Assembly (NCBI GenBank): GCA_002428015.1 | Contig: DIZW01000001.1 | Coordinates: 1 to 64,000, forward strand | Reading direction: 5' to 3' | Source: Oxalobacteraceae bacterium UBA6018 | GTDB lineage: Bacteria; Pseudomonadota; Gammaproteobacteria; Burkholderiales; Burkholderiaceae_D | Length of the DNA: 64,000 bases | In this document: positions 48,921 through 57,478 of the stretch, piece by piece | How the letters are laid out: the number at the start of each line of letters is the position of its first letter | How positions within the stretch are numbered: the first letter of the stretch is position 1 | Position numbers and translations under genes: made by a program | The notes under the pieces: generated by a model | The model's database searches: none | Told to the model about the DNA's origin: nothing | The model's input: only the letters and a program-made list of their open reading frames with translations

Positions 48921-50278
48921 CAGGCCTCCGGGTCTGGTTGGACTTGCTTGAGCGCCGCGTAGGCGCGTTGGGCGCGCGGCGACAGGTCGGCCGGCTGCTG
49001 CGACGGCGGCGGCGGCGCGCCGGGGCTGAGCGGGGCCTGGTACATCGCCTCGCGCAGGCGCGCCTGCAGGCCGGGAAAGCGCGCCAGCATGGCGCGCGCG
49101 GCGCGCTTGGCGCGCGGCTGGCGCAGCACGGCCTGGCCAATGGCGCGCGCGCCCTGGCGCAGGCGGCGCTTGGGCGCGACGCGCCCGCGCAGGCGGTGCA
49201 GGGCCGCGCGCAGCTCGCGGTACAGGGTGCCGGCCCGGCGCAGCGGCGCCGTCACGCGCCAGGAGGTGCTGGCCAGCACCGCGTCGAGCTTGCGCGCCTG
49301 CTCCTCGGCCGCGTGCAGGCGCGCCTCGAACTCGCCCATGCGCGCGTCGTGCGCCACGGCGCGCCCGTCCTGGGCGTCAAGGCGCGCGTCGTGGCGGTCG
49401 GTGCGCGTCACCAGCGAAGCGTGCCCTTGCGCGTTGTGTTCGGCCAGGGCGGCTACGCTGGCGCGTACCGCATCGAGCTGGGCGTGGGCCTGGTCGGCCA
49501 GCGCGCGCGCGGTGTCGAGCGCGCCGCGCTGCTGGGCGCTCTGGACGTCGTAGCGGTGGCTGACCTGGCCCAGCGACATGCCGTAGTCGGCCTCGAAGGC
49601 GGCGTCGAGCACGGCCATGAGAGCGGCGGGCGCGGCCTTCTGCGCCACCACCGCGTAGTCGGGGCTGACGCCGTCGAGAACGTGCTGGACGCCCAGCGTG
49701 AGCGCGCCGTGCAGCGCCGGCGCCTCCTGCAGGCGCACCACCTTGTGGCGGGCGAAACCGGCATGCTCGGTGGCGAAGTCGAGCAGCTCGGGCGGCAGCG
49801 GGCGCAGGTGCGAGGGGTCGCGGTAAAAGCTGCTGGCGCCGACCACCAGGTTTTCCGGGTTCGGGGTTTCCATGATCAGGAGCCCGCCCGGCGCCAGCAC
49901 GCGCAGGGCCTGGTCGATCAGTTCGCGCACCTGCTCGAAGGCGATGTGCTCGACCAGGTGGAAGGCCGACACCAGCGCCAGGCTGGCGTCGGGCAGGGCG
50001 CGCAGGGCGGCCAGCGCGTCGCCGGTGCGCACGTCCAGGCCGCGCGCGCGGCACACCGCCAGCATGGCGTCGTCCAGATCGACGCCGGCGGCGCTGTAGC
50101 CGGTGGCGCCGGCCAGTTCCAGCCACTCGCCGCGGCCGCAGCCCAGGTCGAGCGCGCGCGCCGGCGCCAGCAGGCCGGCCAGCGGCGCGATGAAGGGCAG
50201 GTAGGCGCGCAGGCGCTCGCCGATGACGCCGCGTTCGCCCCGGTAGCGGTCTTCGAAGTGCTTGTAGAAGTCGCTCAT
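48920..50278 (-). CDS. SAM-dependent methyltransferase with coiled coil (WbdD-like chain terminator)
   Basis: A 452-residue protein. The class I methyltransferase domain (about 30-200) has ALDLGCGRGEWLELAGATGY, GVDLDDAM and SAFHLVEHIAFEQV. A long helical region follows (about 245-345, with QLDAVRASVAALAEHNAQG and EARLHAAEEQARKLDAVLAS), then a basic C-terminus. In E. coli O9a, WbdD methylates the chain end and its coiled coil measures chain length while holding WbdA. The same partners are adjacent here. No kinase domain is seen, unlike WbdD O9a. Overlaps wzm by four bases. Confidence 0.82.
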   Translation of the reverse strand: MSDFYKHFEDRYRGERGVIGERLRAYLPFIAPLAGLLAPARALDLGCGRGEWLELAGATGYSAAGVDLDDAMLAVCRARGLDVRTGDALAALRALPDASLALVSAFHLVEHIAFEQVRELIDQALRVLAPGGLLIMETPNPENLVVGASSFYRDPSHLRPLPPELLDFATEHAGFARHKVVRLQEAPALHGALTLGVQHVLDGVSPDYAVVAQKAAPAALMAVLDAAFEADYGMSLGQVSHRYDVQSAQQRGALDTARALADQAHAQLDAVRASVAALAEHNAQGHASLVTRTDRHDARLDAQDGRAVAHDARMGEFEARLHAAEEQARKLDAVLASTSWRVTAPLRRAGTLYRELRAALHRLRGRVAPKRRLRQGARAIGQAVLRQPRAKRAARAMLARFPGLQARLREAMYQAPLSPGAPPPPSQQPADLSPRAQRAYAALKQVQPDPEA

Positions 50279-51075
50279 AGCTCATCGACCATTTCGCCGG
50301 CGCGCTTGCGGAACAGGCGCATGCCCAGCACGCAGCACAGCATGCCGAGCGCCAGCACCGGCCACAGGCTGGACCACACCGGCACGTGGCCGCCCAGCAG
50401 GATGCGCTGGTGCGCCACCACGACGGCGGTCATCGGATTGTAGGCCAGCAGCTCGCGCACGCCCTGCGGCAGGGTGGCGGTGGTGTAGACGATGGGCGTG
50501 AACCAGAACCAGAACTGCAGCAGGATCGTGAAGAACTGGCCGACATCGCGGAAGAACACGTTCAGGATGCCGAGGATCATCCCCAGGCCGATGGCGAATA
50601 CGACCTGCACCAGCAGCACCGGGATCAGGGCCAGGAACACCCAGCCGGGGAACTGGCCGCTCAGCACCAGGAAGACGGTGAACAGGCCGAAGATGATGGC
50701 AAAGTTGACGCAGGCGTTGAGCACCACCACGATGGGCAGGCAGATGCGCGGAAAGCTGAGCTTTTTGATCAGGTTGGCGTGCTCGAGGAACACGGTCTGC
50801 CCGCGGCTGGTGATCTCGGCGAACAGGCCCCAGGTCAGCACCCCGGCGCACAGGTAGATGCTGTAGGCGAAGCTGCCGGCGTTGCCGGGCAGGCGGTTGC
50901 CCATGACTTTGGAAAAAATCAGCGTGTACACGACGATCATCGCCAGCGGATTGAGGACGGTCCAGAGCGCGCCGAGCAGGGAGTTGCGGTACTTGGACTG
51001 GAATTCGCGCTGGACGCTGCCGGCGATGAATCCGCGGTATTTCCACACGCCTTGCAGCATGACCGGCGCCTTCAT
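50275..51075 (-). CDS. wzm: ABC-2 polysaccharide exporter permease (Wzm)
   Basis: A 266-residue inner-membrane protein with six spans, family start VWKYRGFIAGSVQREFQSKY followed by RNSLLGALWTVLNPLAMIV, and typical FSKVMGNRLPG. It exports undecaprenyl-linked O-antigen together with the ATPase Wzt. The next gene overlaps it and encodes the methyltransferase; no Wzt gene is found in this window. Order wzm-methyltransferase-glycosyltransferase is otherwise normal for ABC-dependent O-antigen clusters. Confidence 0.9.
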   Translation of the reverse strand: MKAPVMLQGVWKYRGFIAGSVQREFQSKYRNSLLGALWTVLNPLAMIVVYTLIFSKVMGNRLPGNAGSFAYSIYLCAGVLTWGLFAEITSRGQTVFLEHANLIKKLSFPRICLPIVVVLNACVNFAIIFGLFTVFLVLSGQFPGWVFLALIPVLLVQVVFAIGLGMILGILNVFFRDVGQFFTILLQFWFWFTPIVYTTATLPQGVRELLAYNPMTAVVVAHQRILLGGHVPVWSSLWPVLALGMLCCVLGMRLFRKRAGEMVDEL

Positions 51076-51235
51076 CGGGCGTGGTCCGGACTGTGGGAAT
51101 TGTGCGAAAGGGTAGGCCGGAATGTCGTCATAGGATGCGTCGATGCGCCGCTAAAAACAGGGCGCGGGGAGCGAAAAAACGGGATGCGATTATAACATGG
51201 CCGCACCGCCGATCCGGCCGCGGCGGCCGGTCGCG

Positions 51236-52012
51236 TCAGCCCTGCGCCAGGCGCTTCAGGCCATCCGGATCGATGATGATCAGGCGGTGCGCGCCCTTCT
51301 GGACGATACCCTGTTGCGCCAGCAGCAGCAGGGTCCGGGTAACGGTCTCGCGGCTCGTGTTGATCATGTTGGCGATGTCCTGGTGGGTGGGCATGTTTTC
51401 CACCACGTGCAGGTCGTCCGCGGTTTTTTCCTTGAGCAGGTCGATGTAGGTATAGATGCGCTTGGCGGTGTTGTGGATGCTCAGCAGCGCGCGGAACTGC
51501 GAGTCGCGCTGCACCTTGTCGGCCAGGAAGCGCAGCATCTGGTTGGCCACCGACGGCGAGTGGGAGAACAGGTGCAAGGCCGTCGCGCGCGGCAGCAGCG
51601 CCACCAACACATTGGTCTGGGCCACCACCGAGGCCGAGCGCTGGGAGCCGTTGATGACCGCGATCTCGCCGAAAAAATCGCCGGGCGCGAGCACGCGCAG
51701 GCCGATCGCCCGGCCATCCTCGGTGATGTCGACCACCTGCAGCTGTCCGGTCAGCAGGAACAGCAGGGCGTCGCCGACCCCGCCCTTGTGCAGGACCACG
51801 TCGCGCCGGTTGTACTGGCGGATGCGCATGTCGGAGCGCACCATCAGCATCTCCTCTTCCGTCAAGTTCGCCAGCAGCGGGATCTTGCGTAAGTGGATGT
51901 GGATATTGACGGGAATATTGACTTCCGTCGCCTCCGCCGCCCCGGCCGGTCCGGCCGCGGCCGGGTCGCCGGGCGGCGCCGGGGAGTCTGATTTTTGCTT
52001 CGATTCAGTCAT
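51236..52012 (-). CDS. CRP-type cAMP-responsive regulator
   Basis: A 258-residue CRP/FNR-family protein with an extra low-complexity N-terminus of about 30 residues (Pro/Ala-rich). The phosphate-binding cassette GDFFGEIAVINGSQRSASV keeps the Glu, Arg and Ser that hold cAMP in E. coli CRP. The DNA-binding helix THQDIANMINTSRETVTRTL contains SRETVTR, with the R-E-x-x-x-R residues that read TGTGA in CRP. No FNR-type Cys cluster is present. It is the last gene of the operon that begins with the CHASE2 cyclase, 34 bases after the VanZ-like gene. Predicted to bind the three TGTGA-N6-TCACA sites found in this window. Confidence 0.92.
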   Translation of the reverse strand: MTESKQKSDSPAPPGDPAAAGPAGAAEATEVNIPVNIHIHLRKIPLLANLTEEEMLMVRSDMRIRQYNRRDVVLHKGGVGDALLFLLTGQLQVVDITEDGRAIGLRVLAPGDFFGEIAVINGSQRSASVVAQTNVLVALLPRATALHLFSHSPSVANQMLRFLADKVQRDSQFRALLSIHNTAKRIYTYIDLLKEKTADDLHVVENMPTHQDIANMINTSRETVTRTLLLLAQQGIVQKGAHRLIIIDPDGLKRLAQG

Positions 52013-52046
52013 GTCGTGCTTGTCAATGTGGCGTAGGACAGCGTGA

Positions 52047-52370
52047 TTAAAAGTGCGCCAGGGTCAGCAGCAGGCCCGCGCAGGCGACGCCGGCGCCGTT
52101 GGCCGCCATGTCGCGCCAGCAAAAGTGCCGTCCCGGCACGTGGTTCTGCAACAGCTCGATCGCCCAGCTCGCCACCAGCACCGCCGCCAGCGCCAGCAGC
52201 GCATGCACGCCCGGGGCGACCAGCCGGCCCGCCATCCAGGCCATGCCGCCAAAGGCGACGAAGTGCAGCAGCTTGTCGTTCGGCAGCAGCGGCAGGCGCG
52301 ACAGCGGCAGCAGGCAGCCGAGCGGAATGCCGACCAGGCCGACGAGAAACAGGATCAGTTCCCAGCGCAT
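52047..52370 (-). CDS. VanZ-like small membrane protein
   Basis: A 107-residue protein with three to four spans. LPNDKLLHFVAFGGMAWMAG and ELLQNHVPGRHFCWRDMAAN are the VanZ-like signatures (DK-x-x-H-x-x-x-F; P-x-R...D-x-x-x-N). The role of short VanZ-like proteins is unknown. It lies 11 bases after the TPR/barrel gene and before the CRP-type gene, in the cyclase operon. Confidence 0.85.
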   Translation of the reverse strand: MRWELILFLVGLVGIPLGCLLPLSRLPLLPNDKLLHFVAFGGMAWMAGRLVAPGVHALLALAAVLVASWAIELLQNHVPGRHFCWRDMAANGAGVACAGLLLTLAHF

Positions 52371-52381
52371 CGTGTCGCGTC

Positions 52382-53608
52382 CTAGAAATCGTTCCAGCGC
52401 CAGTTCAGCTGCAGCGCCTGGCTATTATATTGAAAGAGCGAAATGTTTTCCTTGTTCTGGACGTGGCGCCATTCCAGTTGCAGCACCTGGTGCTCGCTCA
52501 CGTTCATCGACAGCGCGGCGCGCCACTGGCGCGTGCTCTGAAGGCGCACCGCGTCGATCAGGCCGGGGGAGTAGGCCAGCTGCCCGCGCCAATCCTGGCG
52601 TGTCCAGCCCAGTTCGCTCAGGTAGCGCGCGCCGATGGCGTGCTGCCATTGCATGCTGGAATACCAGCCGTGCCGGTTGCCGCCCAGCCGGGCGGCGTCG
52701 CCGCGGTCGATCAGCGCGCCGGCCGCCGACTGGATCCGCGTGCGCGCGCTGGTGTAATTGAACAGCACGCTCGCCTCGCCCGTATTGGCGTCGAAGTTGC
52801 TGCGGCGCAGGTAGGCGATGTGGCCCACCGACCCCGCCAGCGCCAGTTCCAGGCTGTCCGGAAGGCCGAGCTTGGGGGTGACGCGTCCCTGCAACTGGCC
52901 CTGGCGCTGGTACAGACGCCCGTCCAGGCTGACCGTGCCGACCGTGGCCACGGCGCGCGCGTCCCACCCGCCCAGGCGCAAGGGCTGCTCGATCCCGACC
53001 AGCAGCGCGTTGGTGTCCTGGCTGGCCAGGCTGTCGTGATGGCGCACGCGCACTTGCGCCAGGGCCACGCTGCCGCCCGCGTTGAGCTCGCGGCTGTAGT
53101 CGAACGAGGCCTGGGTGTAGCTGTCGGCGTGGGGCAGGTAATCGTCGGTCAGGACGTGCTCGATCCGGTCGGCCCCGGTGCCGGTGGCAAACACCGGGTC
53201 GCTGGCGCCCTGGTTGACGTTGCTGTCGTGGCCGCGCGCCAGGCCGAACGAGCGGTAGCGCTTCGGCTCCCACGGACGGCAGCCGTTGCGGCGGTGGCCG
53301 TTGATCACTTCCAGGATGCCGGCGTTGGGGGCGAAGCGCACCTCGATCTCGCGGAACAGCCGCTCGGCGTCGGCGGCGTGTCCCAACGCGCATTGGCTGA
53401 TGGCCAGGTCCAGCCAGGCGCCGGCGTGCTGCGGCTCGACCGCGATCAGGCGCTCGAGGGCGGCGCTGGCCTGCTCCTGGTGTCCCTGGCTCATCAGGCG
53501 CATCGCGTCCAGATACAGGTCGCGCTCCTCGTCGGGCGTGGTGGCGCCGGCGGCCGTGCTTGTCAACAAGGCCGCCACCAGGGCGCAACGGCGCAGCAGG
53601 GCCGTCAC
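52382..53608 (-). CDS. TPR plus outer-membrane beta-barrel protein
   Basis: A 408-residue exported protein starting at GTG 53608, which overlaps the cyclase stop (GTGA). Signal peptide at about 1-22 (ALVAALLTSTAAGA). Residues 28-110 carry two TPR-like units (DEERDLYLDAMRLMSQGHQE, GAWLDLAISQCALGHAADAE). From about 125 on, alternating strands and the terminal NSQALQLNWRWNDF ending in Phe indicate a beta-barrel, recalling the SLAM/DUF560 outer-membrane type. It may move or display a surface protein; the adjacent secreted RTX protein is a candidate client. Confidence 0.75.
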   Translation of the reverse strand: MTALLRRCALVAALLTSTAAGATTPDEERDLYLDAMRLMSQGHQEQASAALERLIAVEPQHAGAWLDLAISQCALGHAADAERLFREIEVRFAPNAGILEVINGHRRNGCRPWEPKRYRSFGLARGHDSNVNQGASDPVFATGTGADRIEHVLTDDYLPHADSYTQASFDYSRELNAGGSVALAQVRVRHHDSLASQDTNALLVGIEQPLRLGGWDARAVATVGTVSLDGRLYQRQGQLQGRVTPKLGLPDSLELALAGSVGHIAYLRRSNFDANTGEASVLFNYTSARTRIQSAAGALIDRGDAARLGGNRHGWYSSMQWQHAIGARYLSELGWTRQDWRGQLAYSPGLIDAVRLQSTRQWRAALSMNVSEHQVLQLEWRHVQNKENISLFQYNSQALQLNWRWNDF

Positions 53609-55434
53609 GCGGGCAGCTCCAGCGTGTACAGCTTGATCGGGTTTTCCTTGCCGCGCAGGCGGCGTTCGCCCAGCAGCAAGAAGCGGTGGCGGGTGGCGCG
53701 CGCCACCGTGCCCTCGCCGATGATGACGTCGTAGGGGAAGTCGCGCGCGGCCTGCTCCAGGCGCGAGGCGGTGTTGACGCTGTCGCCGACCGCGGTGTAG
53801 ATGCTGCGAAAGCTGGTGCCGTAATCGCCTGCCATCGCCAGTCCGCTTTCGATGCCGATGCGCACCCGCAGGGGCGCGTGCCCGGCCGCCACGCGCCGGC
53901 GGCTGAAGCGCGCCACCTCGGCCAGGATCGCCTGGGCCGCGTCCAGCGCCAGGTCGGCGTGGGCGGCGTTGGGCAGCGGCGCGCCCCAGAACGCCACCAG
54001 ACCGTCGCCGGTGTACTTGTCCAGCGTGCCGTGCTGGTCCAGCACCGGGCGGGTCAGGCAGTCGAGGAAATCGGTGGTCAGGCGCGCCGCCTGCTCCACC
54101 GGCAGCGCCTCGACCTGGGTGGTGTAGCCTTCCATGTCAGCGATCAGTGTCGTCACCTGCAGCTGGCGCGGGGCCAGCGGATCTTTCAGGTCGCTGCGCA
54201 GCAACTCGTCGACCACGGCGGTGGCCACGTACTGGCGCAGGGTGCCGAGCAGCTTGCGCGAGTTCTGCTGGGTGAGCTGCCAGTGGAAGGGGACCGCCAC
54301 CGCCAGCAGGAACAGGTCGACCACCAGCGGGCCGCTGGCGGAGAAGGCCGGGTCGTGCGCGTGCATGGCGTAGGCCAGCGCCAGCCACAGCGCGCTGGCC
54401 GCCGCCAGCAGCAGCACGCTGGCCACGGCCGCCAGGCGCGGGAAGGTGTACGCCGACAGCGCTACCACCAGCACCGAGAACCAGATCGCGATGGCCTTGC
54501 CGGGCCAGGGCGCTGGCGCCGTGCCGGCCTGGAGGTCGAGCAGGGACGAGAGCATGGCGGCGTGCACCAGCAGCCCGGCGGTGGAAGCGCCCAGCGGGCT
54601 GGCCACGCGGTCGCCGATGCTCAGCGACGATGAGCCCACCAGCACCAGCCGGTTGGCAATGAGCGCCGCCGGCACCCGCTCGGCCAGCACGTCGGCCGCC
54701 TTGGCCACGACGTAGGCGTCCCAGGTGCGCGCGAAGGGCACCCGCTGCAGGGGCGCGAGCTGCGGCAGGCCGTCCCCGCCGCAGCAGCGCACCAGCGCCA
54801 CCGCCAGGCTGGGATACAGCTTGCCGTCGAACCAGGTCGTGGACGGCACGCGCCGCAACACCCCGTCGGCATCGGGGATGACACCGATGTTGCCGGCGAA
54901 CGCGGCCCGGGACAGCCCCGCGTGGTTGGCCAGGAAGCCGCTGGCGGCGGGCACGCCGGCCGGGCGCGGCGCGACCACCCCGCCGATCAGGGCGCCGCTG
55001 CGCAGCGCCTGGCCGCCCCGCTGGAAGTCGAACAGCTGGGCCAGCACCACCGGCCCCTGGGCGGCCAGCATGGCAAGGCGCGCGTCGCCGGCCGCGTCGC
55101 CCGGCTTGAACATGACGATGTCGAGCGCCACGCCGCGCGCGCCGCCCTGGACCAGCCGTTCCACCAGTTCGGCCAGGCGCGCCCGGCTCCACGGCCAGGG
55201 CAGTTGCGCCAGCGTGCTCTCGTCGATGTCGACCACGAGGATGCGCGATTCCGGCGTGGCGCGCGCCTGCAGGTTGACAAAACGGTCGCGCAGCCATTCG
55301 TCGGCCAGGCGCGCCGACGCCGGCGCGCCGTCCCATTGCAGCAGGGCCGCCAGGGCGATGGCGGCGAGCGAAATGCCGATTCGAATCAGGGCGGGGGCCG
55401 TGGGTAGCGTGCGCGGAAGAACTGTCAATTTCAT
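53605..55434 (-). CDS. CHASE2-domain class III adenylate cyclase
   Basis: A 609-residue membrane sensor-cyclase. TM1 is at about 13-32, a periplasmic CHASE2 domain follows (about 35-300: ILVVDIDESTLAQLPWPWSR, RGVALDIVM), then three closely spaced spans. The C-terminal catalytic domain (about 415-600) has metal Asp in TLIADMEGYT and LDKYTGDGLVAFWGAP, and the transition-state pair in YTAVGDSVNTASRLEQA. The lysine in LDKYTGDG favours adenylate over guanylate cyclase activity. ATG 55434 is chosen; the frame is open to 55527. First gene of an operon with the CRP-type regulator; its external signal is unknown. Confidence 0.92.
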   Translation of the reverse strand: MKLTVLPRTLPTAPALIRIGISLAAIALAALLQWDGAPASARLADEWLRDRFVNLQARATPESRILVVDIDESTLAQLPWPWSRARLAELVERLVQGGARGVALDIVMFKPGDAAGDARLAMLAAQGPVVLAQLFDFQRGGQALRSGALIGGVVAPRPAGVPAASGFLANHAGLSRAAFAGNIGVIPDADGVLRRVPSTTWFDGKLYPSLAVALVRCCGGDGLPQLAPLQRVPFARTWDAYVVAKAADVLAERVPAALIANRLVLVGSSSLSIGDRVASPLGASTAGLLVHAAMLSSLLDLQAGTAPAPWPGKAIAIWFSVLVVALSAYTFPRLAAVASVLLLAAASALWLALAYAMHAHDPAFSASGPLVVDLFLLAVAVPFHWQLTQQNSRKLLGTLRQYVATAVVDELLRSDLKDPLAPRQLQVTTLIADMEGYTTQVEALPVEQAARLTTDFLDCLTRPVLDQHGTLDKYTGDGLVAFWGAPLPNAAHADLALDAAQAILAEVARFSRRRVAAGHAPLRVRIGIESGLAMAGDYGTSFRSIYTAVGDSVNTASRLEQAARDFPYDVIIGEGTVARATRHRFLLLGERRLRGKENPIKLYTLELPA

Positions 55435-55615
55435 CGATTTTTGTGACCAAATGTCATTGACAGTGTGGTCAAGGCTGCCCTTGTCGGAAAACAGTCGCCC
55501 AGTATAGCGGTTTGTTTCAGCGAGCACTACGACGAAAGTTGCCGCCAGGTGGGACGCAACCGTATAACAACGTGCGACAATTCATTACAGGACCGTAGGA
55601 TTTTTCCCGGTACAA

Positions 55616-55631
55616 TGTGACGCTCATCACA
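55616..55631. promoter_or_regulatory. CRP site 1, upstream of the FecR-domain gene
   Basis: TGTGA-CGCTCA-TCACA matches the CRP half-sites exactly. Its centre is 56 bases before ATG 55680 and about 190 bases upstream of the divergent cyclase start. If CACAAT (55653-55658) is the -10, the site sits at about -41.5 (class II activation). If TACAAT at 55611-55616 is used instead, the site would overlap the start and repress. Confidence 0.8.
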
Positions 55632-55679
55632 GATGTGCTCGCTTTGACGGCTCACAATGTGATCAAGGAGAATTCCATC

Positions 55680-57023
55680 ATGCATCGTCTATTACTCACC
55701 CTTGGCTTGTCCCTCTTCAGCGCCGCCGCGCTGGCGGCACAGGCCGGCCACGTGGTGTTCGTGGTCGGCAAGGCCGAGGTTGGCGCGCGCCCGGCGCGCC
55801 TCGACGCCGCGGTGCAGGAAGGCGATGAGCTCAGCACCGGCGCCGACGGCTATATCTATATGAAGACCGTGGACAACGGTTTCCTGATCCTGCGCCCGAA
55901 CAGCAAGGCGCGGGTGACCACTTATCACGTCGACACCGTCAATCCGGCCAACACCCGGGTCAAGCTCGAACTGTTGTCCGGCGTGGCGCGCAGCATTTCG
56001 GGCGCCGCCGTCAAGCAGGCGCGCCAGAATTTCCGTTTCAATACGCCGGTGGCAGCCATCGGCGTGCGCGGCACCGATTTCATCGTCTACACCAACCAGC
56101 AAAGTTCCTGGGTGTCGGTGGTCTCGGGCGGGGTGGTCATGAGCGGCTTCGCCGGCGCCTGCGGACCGGAGGGAAGCGGCCCCTGCGAGGGCAGTGCCAG
56201 CCGCGAGCTGTTCGCCGGCCGCCCCGACGCCATGCTGCAGATCCAGCGCGGCCAGGTCGTGCCGCAGTTGCTCAATAACAGTGTGATCGCGCCCGAACTG
56301 AACGTGCCGCCGCGCAGCGACGAGCCGGTGGGCAAGAGCGCGGCTGCGCACGCCCAGGTTTCGGGCGCATTGACCGATATCAGCCTCGATCCGGCCAAGA
56401 ATCCGGTGCCGCTGGCGATCAAGGATACGTCCAAGGCGCCGGACGTGGTGGTGCCGCCGGTGATATCGCCGGTGCCGGTGCCGGTATCGCCTGCACCAAT
56501 TCCCCTCCCCGTGGTGGAAAACGGTCCGCCGGAAGTGATCTGGGGGCGCTGGCAAAGCGTCGCCGGGGTCGCGCCGGATCAGGCCACGCTGGACAAGATT
56601 AATTCGAGCGCTTATACCCGACCCATTACGGTCGGCTCCTATGTGCTTTCGCGCCCGGTCAATCCCAGTTTCGTGATGCCCCACGAAGGCACGGCTTCAT
56701 TCGCCTTGATTGGCGCCGAAGCGAGCATGCAGCAAAACGGTGGCGCGCAAGTGGCGGCGGATGTCAGCAACGGCCGCCTGGATATCGATTTCGGCGCGCG
56801 CACTTTCGCCACCAGCCTGCAGGTGTCGAGCAGTGTGGGACAGGTCGGCATTAACGCCAAAGGCAGCGTGACCCAGCAGGGCGGCCTGGAAGGCGCCCTG
56901 TTCGGCGCCGCCACGGTGCGCGGTTATCTTGGCGGCGCACTGGCCGGGGAGGCGGTCTACGCATTCAAGACGACCGACAATCCGCTGCTCAGCGCCCAGG
57001 GTGTTACGCGCTGGTCGCGCTGA
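55680..57023 (+). CDS. Exported FecR-domain protein
   Basis: A 447-residue protein with signal peptide MHRLLLTLGLSLFSAAALAA. Residues about 25-130 are a FecR-type domain (GDELSTGADGYIYMKTVDNG, FRFNTPVAAIGVRGTDFIVY). There is no membrane span, so it is periplasmic or surface-exposed and not a classical anti-sigma regulator. A Pro-rich linker (about 250-285) leads to a beta-rich C-terminal domain resembling secreted barrel or sensor modules. AAGGAG precedes ATG 55680. It is divergent from the CHASE2 cyclase; FecR-like proteins often accompany such cyclases, and it may tune the CHASE2 sensor. Confidence 0.85.
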   Translation: MHRLLLTLGLSLFSAAALAAQAGHVVFVVGKAEVGARPARLDAAVQEGDELSTGADGYIYMKTVDNGFLILRPNSKARVTTYHVDTVNPANTRVKLELLSGVARSISGAAVKQARQNFRFNTPVAAIGVRGTDFIVYTNQQSSWVSVVSGGVVMSGFAGACGPEGSGPCEGSASRELFAGRPDAMLQIQRGQVVPQLLNNSVIAPELNVPPRSDEPVGKSAAAHAQVSGALTDISLDPAKNPVPLAIKDTSKAPDVVVPPVISPVPVPVSPAPIPLPVVENGPPEVIWGRWQSVAGVAPDQATLDKINSSAYTRPITVGSYVLSRPVNPSFVMPHEGTASFALIGAEASMQQNGGAQVAADVSNGRLDIDFGARTFATSLQVSSSVGQVGINAKGSVTQQGGLEGALFGAATVRGYLGGALAGEAVYAFKTTDNPLLSAQGVTRWSR

Positions 57024-57063
57024 TGACGGCGCTGGTTTAATTTGCGCGCTTTGCATCATTAAC

Positions 57064-57088
57064 AAAACCGCCCGCTCCGGGCGGTTTT
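57064..57088 (+). terminator. Terminator after the FecR-domain gene
   Basis: AAAACCGCCCG pairs with CGGGCGGTTTT across CTC. It starts 40 bases after the stop codon. A short T run ends the stem. Confidence 0.75.
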
Positions 57089-57146
57089 GTCGTTTATGCC
57101 ATAGCCATTTAAATAGGCGCCTGTTAAATGTGCATAAATGGCGTTA

Positions 57147-57177
57147 TTGCATGTGCGCGCCGCTTCCAGTATATAAT
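57147..57177 (+). promoter_or_regulatory. Possible distal sigma-70 promoter of the RTX gene
   Basis: TATAAT (57172-57177) has TTGCAT (57147-57152) upstream with a long 19-base spacer. It would give a leader of about 295 bases that crosses the CRP site. It may supply basal expression. Confidence 0.4.
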
Positions 57178-57341
57178 CCTGCGCAATTCTCTATCGACTC
57201 CCTGCGGCGTTTAATCGGTGGGCCCGGGCTTCCAATAGCGAAGGACAGCTCGGCGGTATTGGCGGACCGGGAAAGTTAATCCCGAAAGACCTTCCAAAAT
57301 ACTGCCGAATAGTCGGCGAAATGCCACAAAAGCTTTGGTAT

Positions 57342-57386
57342 TGTGATGGCCGTCACAACATTCGTGGTGGGCTGTGGCAATATACT
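57342..57386 (+). promoter_or_regulatory. CRP site 2 and class II promoter of the RTX/S-layer-like gene
   Basis: TGTGA-TGGCCG-TCACA (57342-57357) is exact and extends as TTGTGA...TCACAA. TATACT (57381-57386) is a good -10, and no -35 is present. The start would be near 57392, placing the CRP site centre at about -42, the class II activating position. The leader to ATG 57479 is about 87 bases. Confidence 0.82.
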
Positions 57387-57478
57387 CCCAGTTCTGTCGA
57401 AAAGCCGTGACATAAACCAAGCACAGGCTCTTTGCGGAAAATTCGTTTTTTTTGTAGTTATTTCTTAAGGAAACAATC

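Noticed and set aside
50275..51075. Tentative reading of the methyltransferase gene as a fused Wzt
   Set aside because: The protein has no Walker A or LSGGQ motif; it is a class I methyltransferase with a coiled coil.
55443..55470. TCACA near the cyclase start considered as a CRP site
   Set aside because: The half-site has no TGTGA partner at six-base spacing (TGACA at five bases only). Direct autoregulation of the cyclase from this site is not supported.
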